Source of the DNA: Isosphaera pallida ATCC 43644
GTDB taxonomy: Bacteria > Planctomycetota > Planctomycetia > Isosphaerales > Isosphaeraceae
DNA length: 64,000 nucleotides
Assembly: GCF_000186345.1 (NCBI RefSeq)
Contig: NC_014962.1
Location: forward strand, 2,818,450 to 2,882,449
Reading direction: 5' to 3'
Shown piece after piece: positions 9,165 to 18,676 of the stretch; the stretch's first letter is position 1; every line of letters begins with the position of its first letter. The notes under the pieces are model-generated. The model was not told the origin of the DNA. It searched no databases and saw nothing but the letters and a program-made list of their open reading frames with translations. The position numbers and the translations under genes were made by a program.

Positions 9165-9518
9165 CCGCAATTCCTTGCGAACCGATCCAGTTCCCGGGGG
9201 ATCGTCCCGAATCGACCGCAGCGCGGCCCTCTTCGGAACACGACGCAACCCGCGCCGATCCCGCGTCGCCGCCCATCTACCCCTCGACGGTCGGATCGTA
9301 GGACGCTCCGGTGTCGCGGTCAACCTCACTTCCCTCGCAAACCGGCTGGTCCCCCGCCCTCGACCCCGACGCCGCTTGGGGAGCGGCGAATATTGTCCGA
9401 CAATGTTTCAACGACTAGAATGAGGAATCAATGCCATCCCGCCAAGCCAATCCCGCGACTCGATGACGCGAGCCCACCACTCGACTCGCAGTTAAGTCAT
9501 TCCAGGGGACGACACGCG
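9165..9518. other. Divergent intergenic region
   Basis: About 354 bases between the phosphatase gene (minus) and the PSCyt1/DUF1549 gene (plus). It must hold the promoters of both transcription units. The part nearest the plus-strand gene is less GC-rich and contains a 13-bp perfect palindrome (9392-9404). No consensus promoter pair was found. Confidence 0.4.
9392..9404. promoter_or_regulatory. Perfect 13-bp palindrome, possible operator
   Basis: ATTGTC-C-GACAAT, two 6-base arms around one central base, 115 bases before the start of the PSCyt1/DUF1549 gene and in the only relatively AT-rich stretch of the divergent spacer. The shape fits a dimeric repressor site, but no regulator is adjacent and no second copy was noticed. 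Confidence 0.3.
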
Positions 9519-11834
9519 ATGGGAACCATCGGGACAGGGAAAGGGTCTAGATTGCTCGTGGTCCTTGCCGCCTGGAACGCGATCTACGCCGCCGCCCCAC
9601 TCTTGGGACAGGAATCCCCCGCCACGCTCCGCGTGGCTGACGACCACGCCGCAGCCATGAAGGCCGGGCTCGCCCTGTTTGAGTCCCAGGTGCGGACCAT
9701 TTTGGAGCGTCATTGCCTGGAGTGTCACGGCGGCGGCACGGTCAAGGCCGGCTTCGACCTCTCCAATCGCGCAGCGATGCTCAAAAGCCCGGGGGCCGTC
9801 GAACCGGGCCGCCCCCGCGACGAAAGCCGTCTGTGGCTGATGGTCGCTCATGAAGACGACCCACCCATGCCTTACAAGGCCGCCAAGCTCGCCGACGACG
9901 AGATTGACGCCCTGGGCCGCTGGATCGAATTAGGCGCGCCGTTTGACCGCCCTCTGGTCGAACCGCCCTCCGATGAACGTCAAGCCGACGCTCCCCGTGG
10001 TCCCACCCAGGCCGAACGCGACTTCTGGTCGTTCCGCCCGCTGGAGGCCATCGCCCCCCCCACGCCCCGCGATGCCCAAGGCTGGGCGTGCGGAGCGATC
10101 GACCGCTTCATTCTCGCCGACCTCGAAGCCCACGGACTCCACCCCAACCCTCGTGCGGATCGTCGAACCCTGATCCGCCGTGTCACCTTCGACCTGATTG
10201 GTTTGCCCCCCACGCCCGAAGAGATCGACGCCTTTCTGACCGACCCCCGCGACGATGTCCAGGCTTACGACGCCCTAGTCGATCGCCTACTCGCCTCGCC
10301 CCACTTCGGCGAGCGCTGGGCGCGTCACTGGCTGGACGTGGCCCGCTTCGCCGAAAGCCACGGCTACGAACAGGACTATGACCGCCCCCACGCCTACCTT
10401 TACCGCGATTGGCTCATCCGCGCCTTCAACGAGGACCTGCCTTACGACGAGTTCATTCGTCGCCAACTCGCCGGCGACGAACTCCACCCCGACGACCCGT
10501 GGTCGATGGTCGCCACCGGCTTTCTGGGCGGCGGAGCCTTCCCCACCCAATTGACCGAAGCCGAATTCGAGTCGGCCCGCTACGACGAGCTCGACGACAT
10601 GACCGCCACCACCGGGGTCGCCTTCCTCGGCCTCACCCTGGGCTGCGCGCGGTGTCACGACCATAAATACGACCCGATCCGCATGAGCGACTATTACAGC
10701 GTCGCCGCCGTCTTCACCACCACCATCCGCTCGGAAATCGAGTTGCCCCTAGGCCCCTCGGGCCAGATCATCAAAGCCCAGGTCTGCTCCGAAGGGTTCA
10801 AGCCAACCAAGCACCACGCCGACGACCGCGGCTTCCCCCACTTCTACCCCGAAACTCACGTGCTGGAACGCGGCGACCCCAAGCGTAAACTCGGCCTGGC
10901 CCAGCCCGGCTATCCCGCGGTGCTGGTCCGCCACGGCCGCGACCCAGACCACTGGAAAGTCACGCCGCCCCAAGGTTGGACCCGCACCAGCTTCCGCCGC
11001 GCCGCGCTGGCCAACTGGCTGACCGACCCCGCCGACGGAGCCGGACATTTGGCGGCCCGCGTCATAGTCAACCGTCTTTGGCATCACCACTTCGGGCGGG
11101 GGATCGTCGCCACGCCCTCCGACTTTGGTTTCCAAGGCGCACGGCCCACCCACCCCAAGCTGCTGGACTGGCTGGCGGTCGATCTCATCCATCACGGCTG
11201 GCGTCTCAAACGTCTCCACAAAGCAATCGTCACCAGCGCGACCTACACCCAATCGACCGCCTACGACTCCGCCCGCGCGGCGCTGGACCGCGACAACCAG
11301 CTCTGGTGGCGGCGCGAACCCCGCCGCTTGGAGGCCGAGGCAATCCGCGACGCCCTGTTGGCCTGCTCGGGCCGACTCGACCGCACGCCCTATGGTCCCG
11401 GCTCGCTTGATGAGACGATGACCCGTCGCAGTGTCTACTTCTTCATCAAACGGAGTCAACTCATTCCCACCATGATGCTCTTCGACTGGCCCGAACATCT
11501 GGTCTCGCTGGGGGCGCGCAGTCAAACCACGATCGCGCCCCAGGCGCTGGCCTTCCTCAACGGCCCGCAAACCCGCGCCGACGCCGAAGCGCTGGCCGGG
11601 CGCGTGGCCCGCGAAGCTGGCGACGACCCCGAAGCCCGCTTGGAACGCCTCGGCGTCATCACCCTGGGACGCCCGCCCGCCGCCTGGGAACGCGACGCGG
11701 CCCGCGACTTCCTGGCCGCCCAGGTCGAAACCCATCGCGCCTCGGGTCGCAACCCTGACGACGCGGCCCGTCTGGCCTGGATCGACCTGGCCCACGCCTG
11801 GTTCGGTCTAAACGAATTTCTTTACATTGATTGA
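9519..11834 (+). CDS. PSCyt1/DUF1549/DUF1553 (PSD1) planctomycete secreted protein
   Basis: A 771-aa protein of the large planctomycete family that joins a cytochrome-c-like PSCyt1 domain to DUF1549 and DUF1553. A signal peptide covers about residues 1-31. PSCyt1 has the haem-binding CLECH at 66-70. DUF1549 (PSCyt2) spans about 165-390, with a second CARCH at the end of this region. DUF1553 occupies the remainder, with RVIVNRLWHHHFGRG a typical signature. The longer frame to 8775 is an artefact: ATG 9519 has AGGGGAC nine bases upstream and starts the signal peptide. It is followed 98 bases later by a DUF1501 gene, the usual partner. These pairs are suspected to act in extracytoplasmic polysaccharide breakdown or electron transfer, but no activity is established. 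Confidence 0.93.
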   Translation: MGTIGTGKGSRLLVVLAAWNAIYAAAPLLGQESPATLRVADDHAAAMKAGLALFESQVRTILERHCLECHGGGTVKAGFDLSNRAAMLKSPGAVEPGRPRDESRLWLMVAHEDDPPMPYKAAKLADDEIDALGRWIELGAPFDRPLVEPPSDERQADAPRGPTQAERDFWSFRPLEAIAPPTPRDAQGWACGAIDRFILADLEAHGLHPNPRADRRTLIRRVTFDLIGLPPTPEEIDAFLTDPRDDVQAYDALVDRLLASPHFGERWARHWLDVARFAESHGYEQDYDRPHAYLYRDWLIRAFNEDLPYDEFIRRQLAGDELHPDDPWSMVATGFLGGGAFPTQLTEAEFESARYDELDDMTATTGVAFLGLTLGCARCHDHKYDPIRMSDYYSVAAVFTTTIRSEIELPLGPSGQIIKAQVCSEGFKPTKHHADDRGFPHFYPETHVLERGDPKRKLGLAQPGYPAVLVRHGRDPDHWKVTPPQGWTRTSFRRAALANWLTDPADGAGHLAARVIVNRLWHHHFGRGIVATPSDFGFQGARPTHPKLLDWLAVDLIHHGWRLKRLHKAIVTSATYTQSTAYDSARAALDRDNQLWWRREPRRLEAEAIRDALLACSGRLDRTPYGPGSLDETMTRRSVYFFIKRSQLIPTMMLFDWPEHLVSLGARSQTTIAPQALAFLNGPQTRADAEALAGRVAREAGDDPEARLERLGVITLGRPPAAWERDAARDFLAAQVETHRASGRNPDDAARLAWIDLAHAWFGLNEFLYID

Positions 11835-11932
11835 CTAGCAAACCATTCTATCGAATCGGGCCGGGTGACGACTTTCGAGCCTACCTCCCCCCCTACCCCC
11901 TTTGTTTGGCCAATCGTGACGGAGTTCCTGCC

Positions 11933-13450
11933 GTGACTGCATTCCATCCCGCCCCCGATTCCGGTCTGATCTCGCGTCGCTCACTGTTGGCCCGCGCTGG
12001 TGGTGGGCTTGGTTTGCTTGGTCTAGCCGCCTTGCTGGAGGATCAAGGCTTGCTGGTCCAGGCGTGCGCGGCTCGAACCGACGGTGGGGGCCGGACCCGC
12101 GCGACTGGTGGACCGCTCGACCCGATGGCACCGCGTCCCGGCCACATCCCGGCCAAAGCTAAGGCGGTCATTTGGGTGTTCATCAATGGGGGACCCAGTC
12201 AGGTTGACACCTGGGATTACAAGCCGGCGCTGGAGCGTTGGGACGGCAAAAGCATCGCCGAGTTCGATCCCGGCTTCGACAACACCACGGGGTTCTTCAA
12301 AAACGCCGTCGGAGGGTTGATGAAGTCGCCGTTCACCTTCCGCCCTAGGGGCGAATGCGGCAAGATGGTCTCCGACCTGTTCCCTCACTTGGGCGAACAT
12401 GTGGACAAAATGGCGTTCATCCATTCGGGCTACACCGAGTCCAACAATCACTCCCCCGCGCTGTTCATGATGAACACCGGGATGCCCCGGATGGGCTTCC
12501 CCTGCGTGGGGTCATGGATCACCTACGGACTCGGCAGCGAGAACCGCAACCTGCCCGGCTTCGTGGTCATGTCCGACCCCAAGGGCCGGGGACTGCCCAA
12601 AGGCCACGCCGCCAACTGGGGCGCTGCGTTCCTCCCCGGGGTCTACCAAGGCACCTACCTGAGCCCCACCGGCGCTCCCATCGCCAACCTGTCTCCACCG
12701 GAGCCATTGACCCCCGCGGCTCAACGACGGCAAATCGACCTGATCAATCGGCTCAACACCCACCACGCCCAGGCTCCCGGCCACGAGGCCCTGCCCGACT
12801 TGGTCGCGCGGATCGAGAGCTTCGAACTAGCTTATCGAATGCAGTCAGCCGCCCCTGAAGCGCTCGATATCGAGTCCGAACCAGAGTCCATTAAGCGCCT
12901 TTATGGATTCGACGATCCGCGTTGCCGTCATTTCGCCGTTCAGTGCCTCATCGCGCGACGGTTGGTCGAACGCGGGGTCCGGTTCGTGCAGATCTATTCC
13001 GGCGGCATGGAGAACCAACTATCTTGGGATGGACACATCGATATCAAAGGGAATCATGAGCAGTTTGCAGCTGAGACCGACCAGCCGGTGGCCGGTTTAC
13101 TGACCGATTTGGCGCAGCGGGGCCTGTTCGAGGAGACCCTGGTGATTTGGGCTGGGGAGTTTGGACGGTTGCCGATCGCGCAGACCGGAGCCAAGCCCGG
13201 TCGGGATCACAACCCGCATTGCTTCACCGCCTGGCTGGCCGGGGGCGGAGTCAAGGGGGGAGTCAGTCACGGCGAATCGGACGAGGTGGGCTACAAGGCG
13301 GCGGTCGATCGGGTGTCGATCCACGACCTGCACGCCACGATTTTGCATTTGATGGGTTTGGACCACACCCGTCTGACTTATCGCCACAACGGGCGGGATT
13401 ATCGCCTCACCGATGTCGCGGGCGAAGTGGTGCGATCAATCCTGGCCTGA
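11933..13450 (+). CDS. DUF1501 Tat-exported protein (sulfatase-like fold)
   Basis: A 505-aa protein exported folded by the Tat pathway: SRRSLL with the twin arginines at 15-16, then a hydrophobic stretch. The body has the DUF1501 hallmarks FINGGPSQVDTWD, HSGYTESNNHSPA and WAGEFGRLP, and the fold is alkaline-phosphatase/sulfatase-like. The start is the GTG at 11933, with GGAG eight bases upstream; an in-frame TTG at 11831 would touch the stop of the preceding gene and add residues before the Tat signal. Paired with the upstream PSCyt1/DUF1549/DUF1553 gene, as is general in planctomycetes, so the two products probably act in the same periplasmic process. Substrate unknown. Confidence 0.92.
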   Translation: MTAFHPAPDSGLISRRSLLARAGGGLGLLGLAALLEDQGLLVQACAARTDGGGRTRATGGPLDPMAPRPGHIPAKAKAVIWVFINGGPSQVDTWDYKPALERWDGKSIAEFDPGFDNTTGFFKNAVGGLMKSPFTFRPRGECGKMVSDLFPHLGEHVDKMAFIHSGYTESNNHSPALFMMNTGMPRMGFPCVGSWITYGLGSENRNLPGFVVMSDPKGRGLPKGHAANWGAAFLPGVYQGTYLSPTGAPIANLSPPEPLTPAAQRRQIDLINRLNTHHAQAPGHEALPDLVARIESFELAYRMQSAAPEALDIESEPESIKRLYGFDDPRCRHFAVQCLIARRLVERGVRFVQIYSGGMENQLSWDGHIDIKGNHEQFAAETDQPVAGLLTDLAQRGLFEETLVIWAGEFGRLPIAQTGAKPGRDHNPHCFTAWLAGGGVKGGVSHGESDEVGYKAAVDRVSIHDLHATILHLMGLDHTRLTYRHNGRDYRLTDVAGEVVRSILA

Positions 13451-13514
13451 GCTCAAGCGGGCGGCGGGGATCGCTGTGGAAGGAGGATCGAAGGGGCGAG
13501 GTTGGCAGATTGGT

Positions 13515-14705
13515 TCATTCGACCAATTCGACTGGCGTGGAGCTATCCGGGTTGGTGACTCGAAGCGCCACCTTGCCCTCAGCGACATCCACCAACGATC
13601 GACCGACTACTTCGGCCCGCCAGTCACGCATCATTTTGGGCAACCGGTCTTGAGGTTTGCCTTCGACAACCCAGCGGTAAAGGTCGCGCAGGTCGGCGTT
13701 GGTGCCCAGCAGGTTGCTGGAGATGCCGTGACGGTTGGAGCAGTGGGAGAGGGCGACTTGGAGCAGCGTCACCACCATCGAGGCACCCGGGGGGTCCTCG
13801 GGACGCTCGGTGTGCTGGGGCAGAACCTCCTCGGGCACCGCCATTGCCTCTTTGACAACCGCGATGATCTCGCCGGAACGCCGCAACAGATATGGCTTGT
13901 TAAAGTCGCGCAACGCCTCAAGGTCGCGTTTATCCTTGGGCTGGCGTTTGGCAATGGCAACGAGTAGGTCGTCCTTCATCAAGAAACGGAGGGGCTTATT
14001 CTGAATCTGGGCATCCTCCATGCGCCATTCGGCAAGGCGGCGGGCAATTTCCAAACCACGACGGTTGAGCTGATGGAGTCCCGGGAGGCGACGCCAACGG
14101 TCGTCGGCGTCTTGGTTTTGGCTGATGTCGTCTAAAAAAGCACGGGTCTCTTCGATCACCCAGTCGAGCCGCCCCATCCGTTCGAGCTTGCTGCGCAGGG
14201 CATCAGCCAGGTCGAGGAGGTGGCGCACGTCTTCCAAGGCATAGTTCATCTGGGCGACGGAGAGGGGACGCTTGCGCCAGTCGGTGCGGGATTCGCCGCC
14301 GACGAGTTGGACTCCCAGAACTTCGCGGGCCAGGTTGGTCAGCGAGAGGGGGTAGCTCAAGCCGGTGAAGCCGGCGGCGAGTTGGACGTCGAAAACCCGC
14401 TCGGGGAGCCGTCCGGTTTTGATTTTGCAGATGCGGAGATCCTCGCCCCCAGCGTGAACGACCACTTCGAGCTTGGGGTCGAGAACCGCGTCCCAGAAGG
14501 GCGAGAGGTCGGAGAAGGCCAAGGCGTCGATCACCACGAGTTTGGAGGCGGTGGCGACCTGAATCAAACACAGAATCGGTTCGTAGCTTTCCTCGGCGAC
14601 AAACTCGGTGTCAAAGCCAAAGCGGCCCTCGGCGCGCAGGTGGTCGGCCAGGTCGCGCAAGGCTTGGTTGCCAGTGATGAGTTGCTTAGTCTCGTGAGCG
14701 GCCAT
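13515..14705 (-). CDS. rnd: Ribonuclease D
   Basis: A 3'-5' exoribonuclease of the DEDD superfamily that trims tRNA and other structured RNA 3' ends. The 396-aa protein has the exonuclease motifs FDTEF (motif I), HAGGEDLRI (motif II) and YALEDVRHL (motif III), followed by an HRDC domain (LPGLHQLNRRGLEIARRLAEW) and a further helical C-terminal part. The open frame reaches back to a TTG at 14732, but ATG 14705 gives the standard N-terminus. It is convergent with the DUF1501 gene (64-base gap) and divergent from the kinase-FGE gene. An inverted repeat sits 24 bases upstream of the start (14729-14753). Confidence 0.92.
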   Translation of the reverse strand: MAAHETKQLITGNQALRDLADHLRAEGRFGFDTEFVAEESYEPILCLIQVATASKLVVIDALAFSDLSPFWDAVLDPKLEVVVHAGGEDLRICKIKTGRLPERVFDVQLAAGFTGLSYPLSLTNLAREVLGVQLVGGESRTDWRKRPLSVAQMNYALEDVRHLLDLADALRSKLERMGRLDWVIEETRAFLDDISQNQDADDRWRRLPGLHQLNRRGLEIARRLAEWRMEDAQIQNKPLRFLMKDDLLVAIAKRQPKDKRDLEALRDFNKPYLLRRSGEIIAVVKEAMAVPEEVLPQHTERPEDPPGASMVVTLLQVALSHCSNRHGISSNLLGTNADLRDLYRWVVEGKPQDRLPKMMRDWRAEVVGRSLVDVAEGKVALRVTNPDSSTPVELVE

Positions 14706-14728
14706 AACAATGGAGTATCGCGCCCCGT

Positions 14729-14753
14729 GCAACGATTGGCAAGTTGTCGTTGC
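14729..14753 (-). promoter_or_regulatory. Inverted repeat in rnd leader
   Basis: GCAACGA at 14729-14735 and TCGTTGC at 14747-14753 form a 7-bp stem around an 11-base loop, flanked by CCCC and GGGG that could extend the stem with a two-base bulge. It lies 24-48 bases before the rnd start on the transcribed strand, so it could be an mRNA hairpin or an operator. Confidence 0.35.
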
Positions 14754-14919
14754 GGGGTTCGCGTCGCGCTGGCTTGATCCTCTTTTCGGGAGATCGCCGC
14801 CGTTCCTTCGAGATCAAGATCACTGAGGTGGGATACTCCGTCCGGTTGGGGATCCCCGCGTCCGGAAGTTGCGATGGAACGGGGTTGGTCGGGTGTCCTT
14901 GGAGTGGGAAGGCGTGTCC

Positions 14920-17499
14920 ATGATCGGTTCCGGCTCGAATCGGGGCAAAGCGACGGACCCCCTTGACGCGCGGAGCGCGGGTGGGTCGTTGCGGTCTTGG
15001 CCTGAGGAGGACTGGATCGGCCTGGAAGTGGGTCGAGGGCGTTATTGGATTCGGAACCGGATCGGGGTCGGCGGCATGAGTGTGGTTTATCTGGCCGACG
15101 ACCGCGCTTTGGGTTGCGCGGTAGCGATCAAGGTGCCGACGGCCCGAATGATGAGTCTGCCCGGCTTTGCGCATCGATTCCGCCGGGAGACCCAGGCCTT
15201 GACCGCGCTGGCCCATCCCCACATTGTGCGTGTTTTGGACGTGGGGGAATACGAGGGGCGGCCCTTTATCGTATTGCCCCACCTGGCGGGCGGCTCGCTG
15301 GCGACGCGTCTGCGGCGCGCCCCCCGGGGACGAGCTGCCGGCGGGTTTGTGGCCAGTTGGCTCGGGCCGGTGGCCGACGCGCTGGATCACATTCACGCCC
15401 GTGGAGTGATTCACCGCGACCTCAAACCCGCCAACATCCTCTTCGACCCCTTCGGACACCCCTTCGTCGCGGACTTCGGGCTGGTCAAGCTCGCCGAACC
15501 GACCGACCCTCCGCCCGACTCGGCGGCCTTAGCCCTTTCAGCCCCAGGTTCGGACCATCCCACCCGCCCCGGAGCGATTCTGGGCACCATTCCCTACATG
15601 GCGGTCGAGGCGCTGTTGGGGGATCCCATTGACGGACGCGCCGATCAATACGCCCTGGCGGTGATCCTTCACGAAGCGATCACAGGGCGACGTCCCTTCG
15701 ACAAGCGGGACGGCACCGCCCGCGAAGTCCTGGCGGCGGCCCTCAAGGGCCAACTCGTCCCGCTGACCCGAATCATCCCCGATCTGCCGGTCGATGTCGA
15801 TTACGCCATCCGTCGCGCGCTCTCACCCGACCCGGCCGACCGCTTCGAGGACTGCCGCAGCCTGGCCCGCGCGGTCCTACGCGGATGGGGACAGACCCTC
15901 GCCGAACTCGACTCTAAGCCGATTCGTCCCGAACTGCATCTCAATTGCCCGGTCTGTGGCGCGCGTCTGCGGCTCACCGCCGATCGTCTGGGCCCAGACG
16001 CGTTGACAATCGTGGATCCCGCGCGACGCCGCGGCGGACCATCCGCGCCGATTCGAGGCGTCACCTGCGGGCAATGCCGAAGCCGGTTACGGTTCGATCC
16101 GTCGGGCCCCGCGCTGACGTTCTTGGAACCCACTGCACCGCCCAGGGCAGAGAACGCAGCGGGCGCGTTCGACCCCGCGTGGCCCACTTCAGGTTCCCTA
16201 CCACCGCGTTCCCGCCGGGTCAACCGATCCGAACCGATCGACCTGGGGATTCGGCTGGACGATTCGCCAAGCCCATTCGATTCGCCGCCTTCCACTCACA
16301 ATCACAAGATGGTCCCCGCCTTGCCAACCTCCTGGCATGGCGGAACGCTTCGTCTGATCGCGGGGACGAGTGCCTTGATGATCGTTCTCGGGACGGTGGG
16401 TTTGGCATGGTGGGTCGGGCGTGGCGGCGAAGCGGGCCCGGTCTTTCCCGCCGCCTCCCCTCCTCTTGCCCCTCAAAAAGCAGCCCCCCACGCCTCCTCG
16501 CCACCCGCTGTGGCAGTCTCCGACGCGGAGGGTCAACCCTCTGTCGCTCAAACCGACGCTTGGAATGAACCCACGTCCCCACCGGAATCCCCCCCGCGCC
16601 TGGTCAATTCCCTGGGTATGGAGTTTGTCCAAATCGCGCCTGGAAGAATGTTGATGGGACGGGGACCGACACCCCAATGGGGTGGCGAGCCCAATTCGCT
16701 GGGCAAGGAGGTTCGCTTCGTGAAGCCGTTCCATCTTGGGACCACCGAGGTGACGGTCGGTCAGTTTCGCCGGTTCGCCGAGGAGTCCGCCACCCTGACC
16801 ACGGCTGAGTCGATCGGCGGATTCACCCGTCGGGCGCTCTGGGAGGCGGTACGCGATCGGACCCAACCCCGCCCCGATCGAAGCGTGACCTGGCGACGCC
16901 CAGGTTGGGAGCAAACCGACGATCATCCGGTCGTACTGGTCGAGTGGTCCAAGGCGGTCGAGTTCTGCGAGTGGCTCAGCGCCCGCCCCGAAGAACGACG
17001 CGCGGGACGGCGTTATCGCCTACCCAGCGAAGCGGAATGGGAATACGCTTGCCGAGCTGGCGAGTTGCAAACTCCCCCCCTGGAACAGGAATGGGCCGAC
17101 CTGGCCCACCGCATTCGCTGGGCTGGTCATCCGCCTCAAGCGCCCGTGGGTCCGTTGAAGGTCGGCCAAACCCCTGCCAATCGCTGGGGCCTGTTCGACC
17201 TGCGAGGCAACGTGGCCGAATGGGTGGCCGACGATCTTCCCCTCCAGACCGCTCCCATGACGGTCTCTGGCGTCTCCTCGCCGTCTCCTCTTGATCGCGG
17301 ACGCTCAGTTCACGTGGCCCGCGGCGGTTCGTTTTACGACGACCAGCCCCAAGCTTTCGCGCCTCACGCCCGCGATGGGCTGTTGTATGGCCCTGACATG
17401 GCTTTGGACGACGTGGGATTCCGCGTCCTTCTGGAACTCGACATGATCGACTCATCCAAACCCCAACCCCAAGCCGGATCTTCGGACGCTCTTCCTTAA
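14920..17499 (+). CDS. Serine/threonine protein kinase - zinc ribbon - TM - FGE-sulfatase domain fusion
   Basis: An 859-aa membrane kinase. The cytoplasmic N-terminal Hanks-type kinase (about 40-320) has a glycine loop (GVGGMSVVYLA), Lys71 in VAIKV, catalytic Asp167 in HRDLKPAN and Asp185 in DFG, so it should be active. A zinc ribbon follows with Cys at 343, 346, 383 and 386. One membrane span lies at about 478-500. The C-terminal domain (about 565-850), probably extracytoplasmic, belongs to the FGE-sulfatase (formylglycine-generating enzyme-like) family: LVNSLGMEFVQIAPGRMLMG at its start, RLPSEAEWEYACRAG and WGLFDLRGNVAEWVAD later. ATG 14920 is preferred over an upstream TTG. Such fusions are typical of planctomycetes; the domain may sense an external ligand. 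That role is inferred. Confidence 0.92.
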   Translation: MIGSGSNRGKATDPLDARSAGGSLRSWPEEDWIGLEVGRGRYWIRNRIGVGGMSVVYLADDRALGCAVAIKVPTARMMSLPGFAHRFRRETQALTALAHPHIVRVLDVGEYEGRPFIVLPHLAGGSLATRLRRAPRGRAAGGFVASWLGPVADALDHIHARGVIHRDLKPANILFDPFGHPFVADFGLVKLAEPTDPPPDSAALALSAPGSDHPTRPGAILGTIPYMAVEALLGDPIDGRADQYALAVILHEAITGRRPFDKRDGTAREVLAAALKGQLVPLTRIIPDLPVDVDYAIRRALSPDPADRFEDCRSLARAVLRGWGQTLAELDSKPIRPELHLNCPVCGARLRLTADRLGPDALTIVDPARRRGGPSAPIRGVTCGQCRSRLRFDPSGPALTFLEPTAPPRAENAAGAFDPAWPTSGSLPPRSRRVNRSEPIDLGIRLDDSPSPFDSPPSTHNHKMVPALPTSWHGGTLRLIAGTSALMIVLGTVGLAWWVGRGGEAGPVFPAASPPLAPQKAAPHASSPPAVAVSDAEGQPSVAQTDAWNEPTSPPESPPRLVNSLGMEFVQIAPGRMLMGRGPTPQWGGEPNSLGKEVRFVKPFHLGTTEVTVGQFRRFAEESATLTTAESIGGFTRRALWEAVRDRTQPRPDRSVTWRRPGWEQTDDHPVVLVEWSKAVEFCEWLSARPEERRAGRRYRLPSEAEWEYACRAGELQTPPLEQEWADLAHRIRWAGHPPQAPVGPLKVGQTPANRWGLFDLRGNVAEWVADDLPLQTAPMTVSGVSSPSPLDRGRSVHVARGGSFYDDQPQAFAPHARDGLLYGPDMALDDVGFRVLLELDMIDSSKPQPQAGSSDALP

Positions 17500-17536
17500 T
17501 CGAGGCCGTTGGTCCCCCTCACTTGAACGGATCGGA

Positions 17537-18460
17537 CTACTTCGAACGATCGTCGTCGGAGGAAAGGCCGATTGATTGGGAGTCGAGGGGACGCCATGCG
17601 TCGGGGTCGTGATCGAGCAAGAGATCGTCCACGGCTGCGGCGTCCAAACCCGCCGAGACGTTGGGATATTCGACCACCTCCGGTTCGGCTCCGGGGCGAT
17701 TCACGAACGCCAAGATCGCGGGCATGTCCGCCGGCACGCGACGCGGTCTCACAATGGTCCGTGAGGGGACTGGATCGGCGGACGCGGCGGTATCCACCCG
17801 CTTGTGACCGGGTCCAGTAGCAAGCTCGGTCGTCCGCCGGAGTGGACGGATCACCCGCGGACGGCCGTCGAGATCGAGGTCGGGCAGCCAGTCGCGGACC
17901 GAACGGACGGAGGGGGGACGTTGGACGCTGGGCGGCGACGGCGGCGACGAATCGGACGCGGGGGACAGCGGCGGCTCCGCCGGAGGGAGGGGGACGACCG
18001 CCGCCGTGTTGGAAGGCGGCTGGGGTTCCCGCTTGAAAATACGCGAACGAAACGTTAACTCGATCCGTTCTCCTAGCGCATCCTCGACGACGACTTTGCC
18101 CTCGAAGTCACCGGAGGCGAAAAACTCATGGTCGCCACGAACCTCGAAGCGACGTTCTTCCTGCGCGGTTGAGGCTTCGGCGGCGGATGATGGGGCATTC
18201 AACCTGACGTTGGGAGAATCGAGCTTGACGACCCGGCCAAGGGAAGGGGGAGAGCCATCGCCCCAATCAATCCAGGCATGATAGAAATTAGCGTTGGGTC
18301 GCGGGTCGGTGAAGGCGGCGACCACTTGATCGCGGCTGCGGGCCAGGGGTTGGGCCGTTGTAGCCGCCGCGCCACGCTCCGTCTCGACCTGATCGGCCAA
18401 CGACGCGGCATGGTCCGAGGCCTCGTTGGACGTGGCGGAAGGATGGTTGGGCGACATCAT
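17537..18460 (-). CDS. Hypothetical protein with PKD-like segment
   Basis: A 307-aa protein I do not recognise as a named family. Residues about 50-145 read like an Ig/PKD-type beta domain (FYHAWIDWGDGSPPS is a typical PKD strand with WGDGS), then a Pro/Ser-rich linker (about 150-195) and a polar, Asp-rich C-terminus. No signal peptide or membrane segment is visible, so export would need another route. The start is the first of two tandem ATGs (18460), with AGGAGG eight bases upstream, one of the best ribosome sites in the window. It is convergent with the kinase-FGE gene (37-base gap) and sits 216 bases past the stop of the CNNM/CorC gene, on the same strand. Confidence 0.6.
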   Translation of the reverse strand: MMSPNHPSATSNEASDHAASLADQVETERGAAATTAQPLARSRDQVVAAFTDPRPNANFYHAWIDWGDGSPPSLGRVVKLDSPNVRLNAPSSAAEASTAQEERRFEVRGDHEFFASGDFEGKVVVEDALGERIELTFRSRIFKREPQPPSNTAAVVPLPPAEPPLSPASDSSPPSPPSVQRPPSVRSVRDWLPDLDLDGRPRVIRPLRRTTELATGPGHKRVDTAASADPVPSRTIVRPRRVPADMPAILAFVNRPGAEPEVVEYPNVSAGLDAAAVDDLLLDHDPDAWRPLDSQSIGLSSDDDRSK

Positions 18461-18676
18461 GACCTGGACCTCCTGGACGTGGCCCACACGGCCGAAATTC
18501 GGGACGTGAAGGTGGTGTCCCTGTTTTCCTTCGGATCATCCCCGCCGAAGGATGATGAATGGGGAGTTGGATCACGTGCCGTAATGAGGAGGGCGCTAAT
18601 CATAACGGATTTCACGGGCGGCGGAGGAGTAGAGCCTCGGCCGTCTCGGGACGTCCCGGATTGTTCGGTTCGGAAG

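Noticed and set aside
8775-9518. N-terminal extension of the PSCyt1/DUF1549 frame
   Set aside because: ATG 9519 with a good ribosome site starts the signal peptide; the upstream part is Arg/Pro-rich noise overlapping the phosphatase gene.
14712-14839. GGAGTATC and GATACTCC 120 bp apart
   Set aside because: Eight-base match at that distance is within chance for a divergent spacer; kept out of the features.
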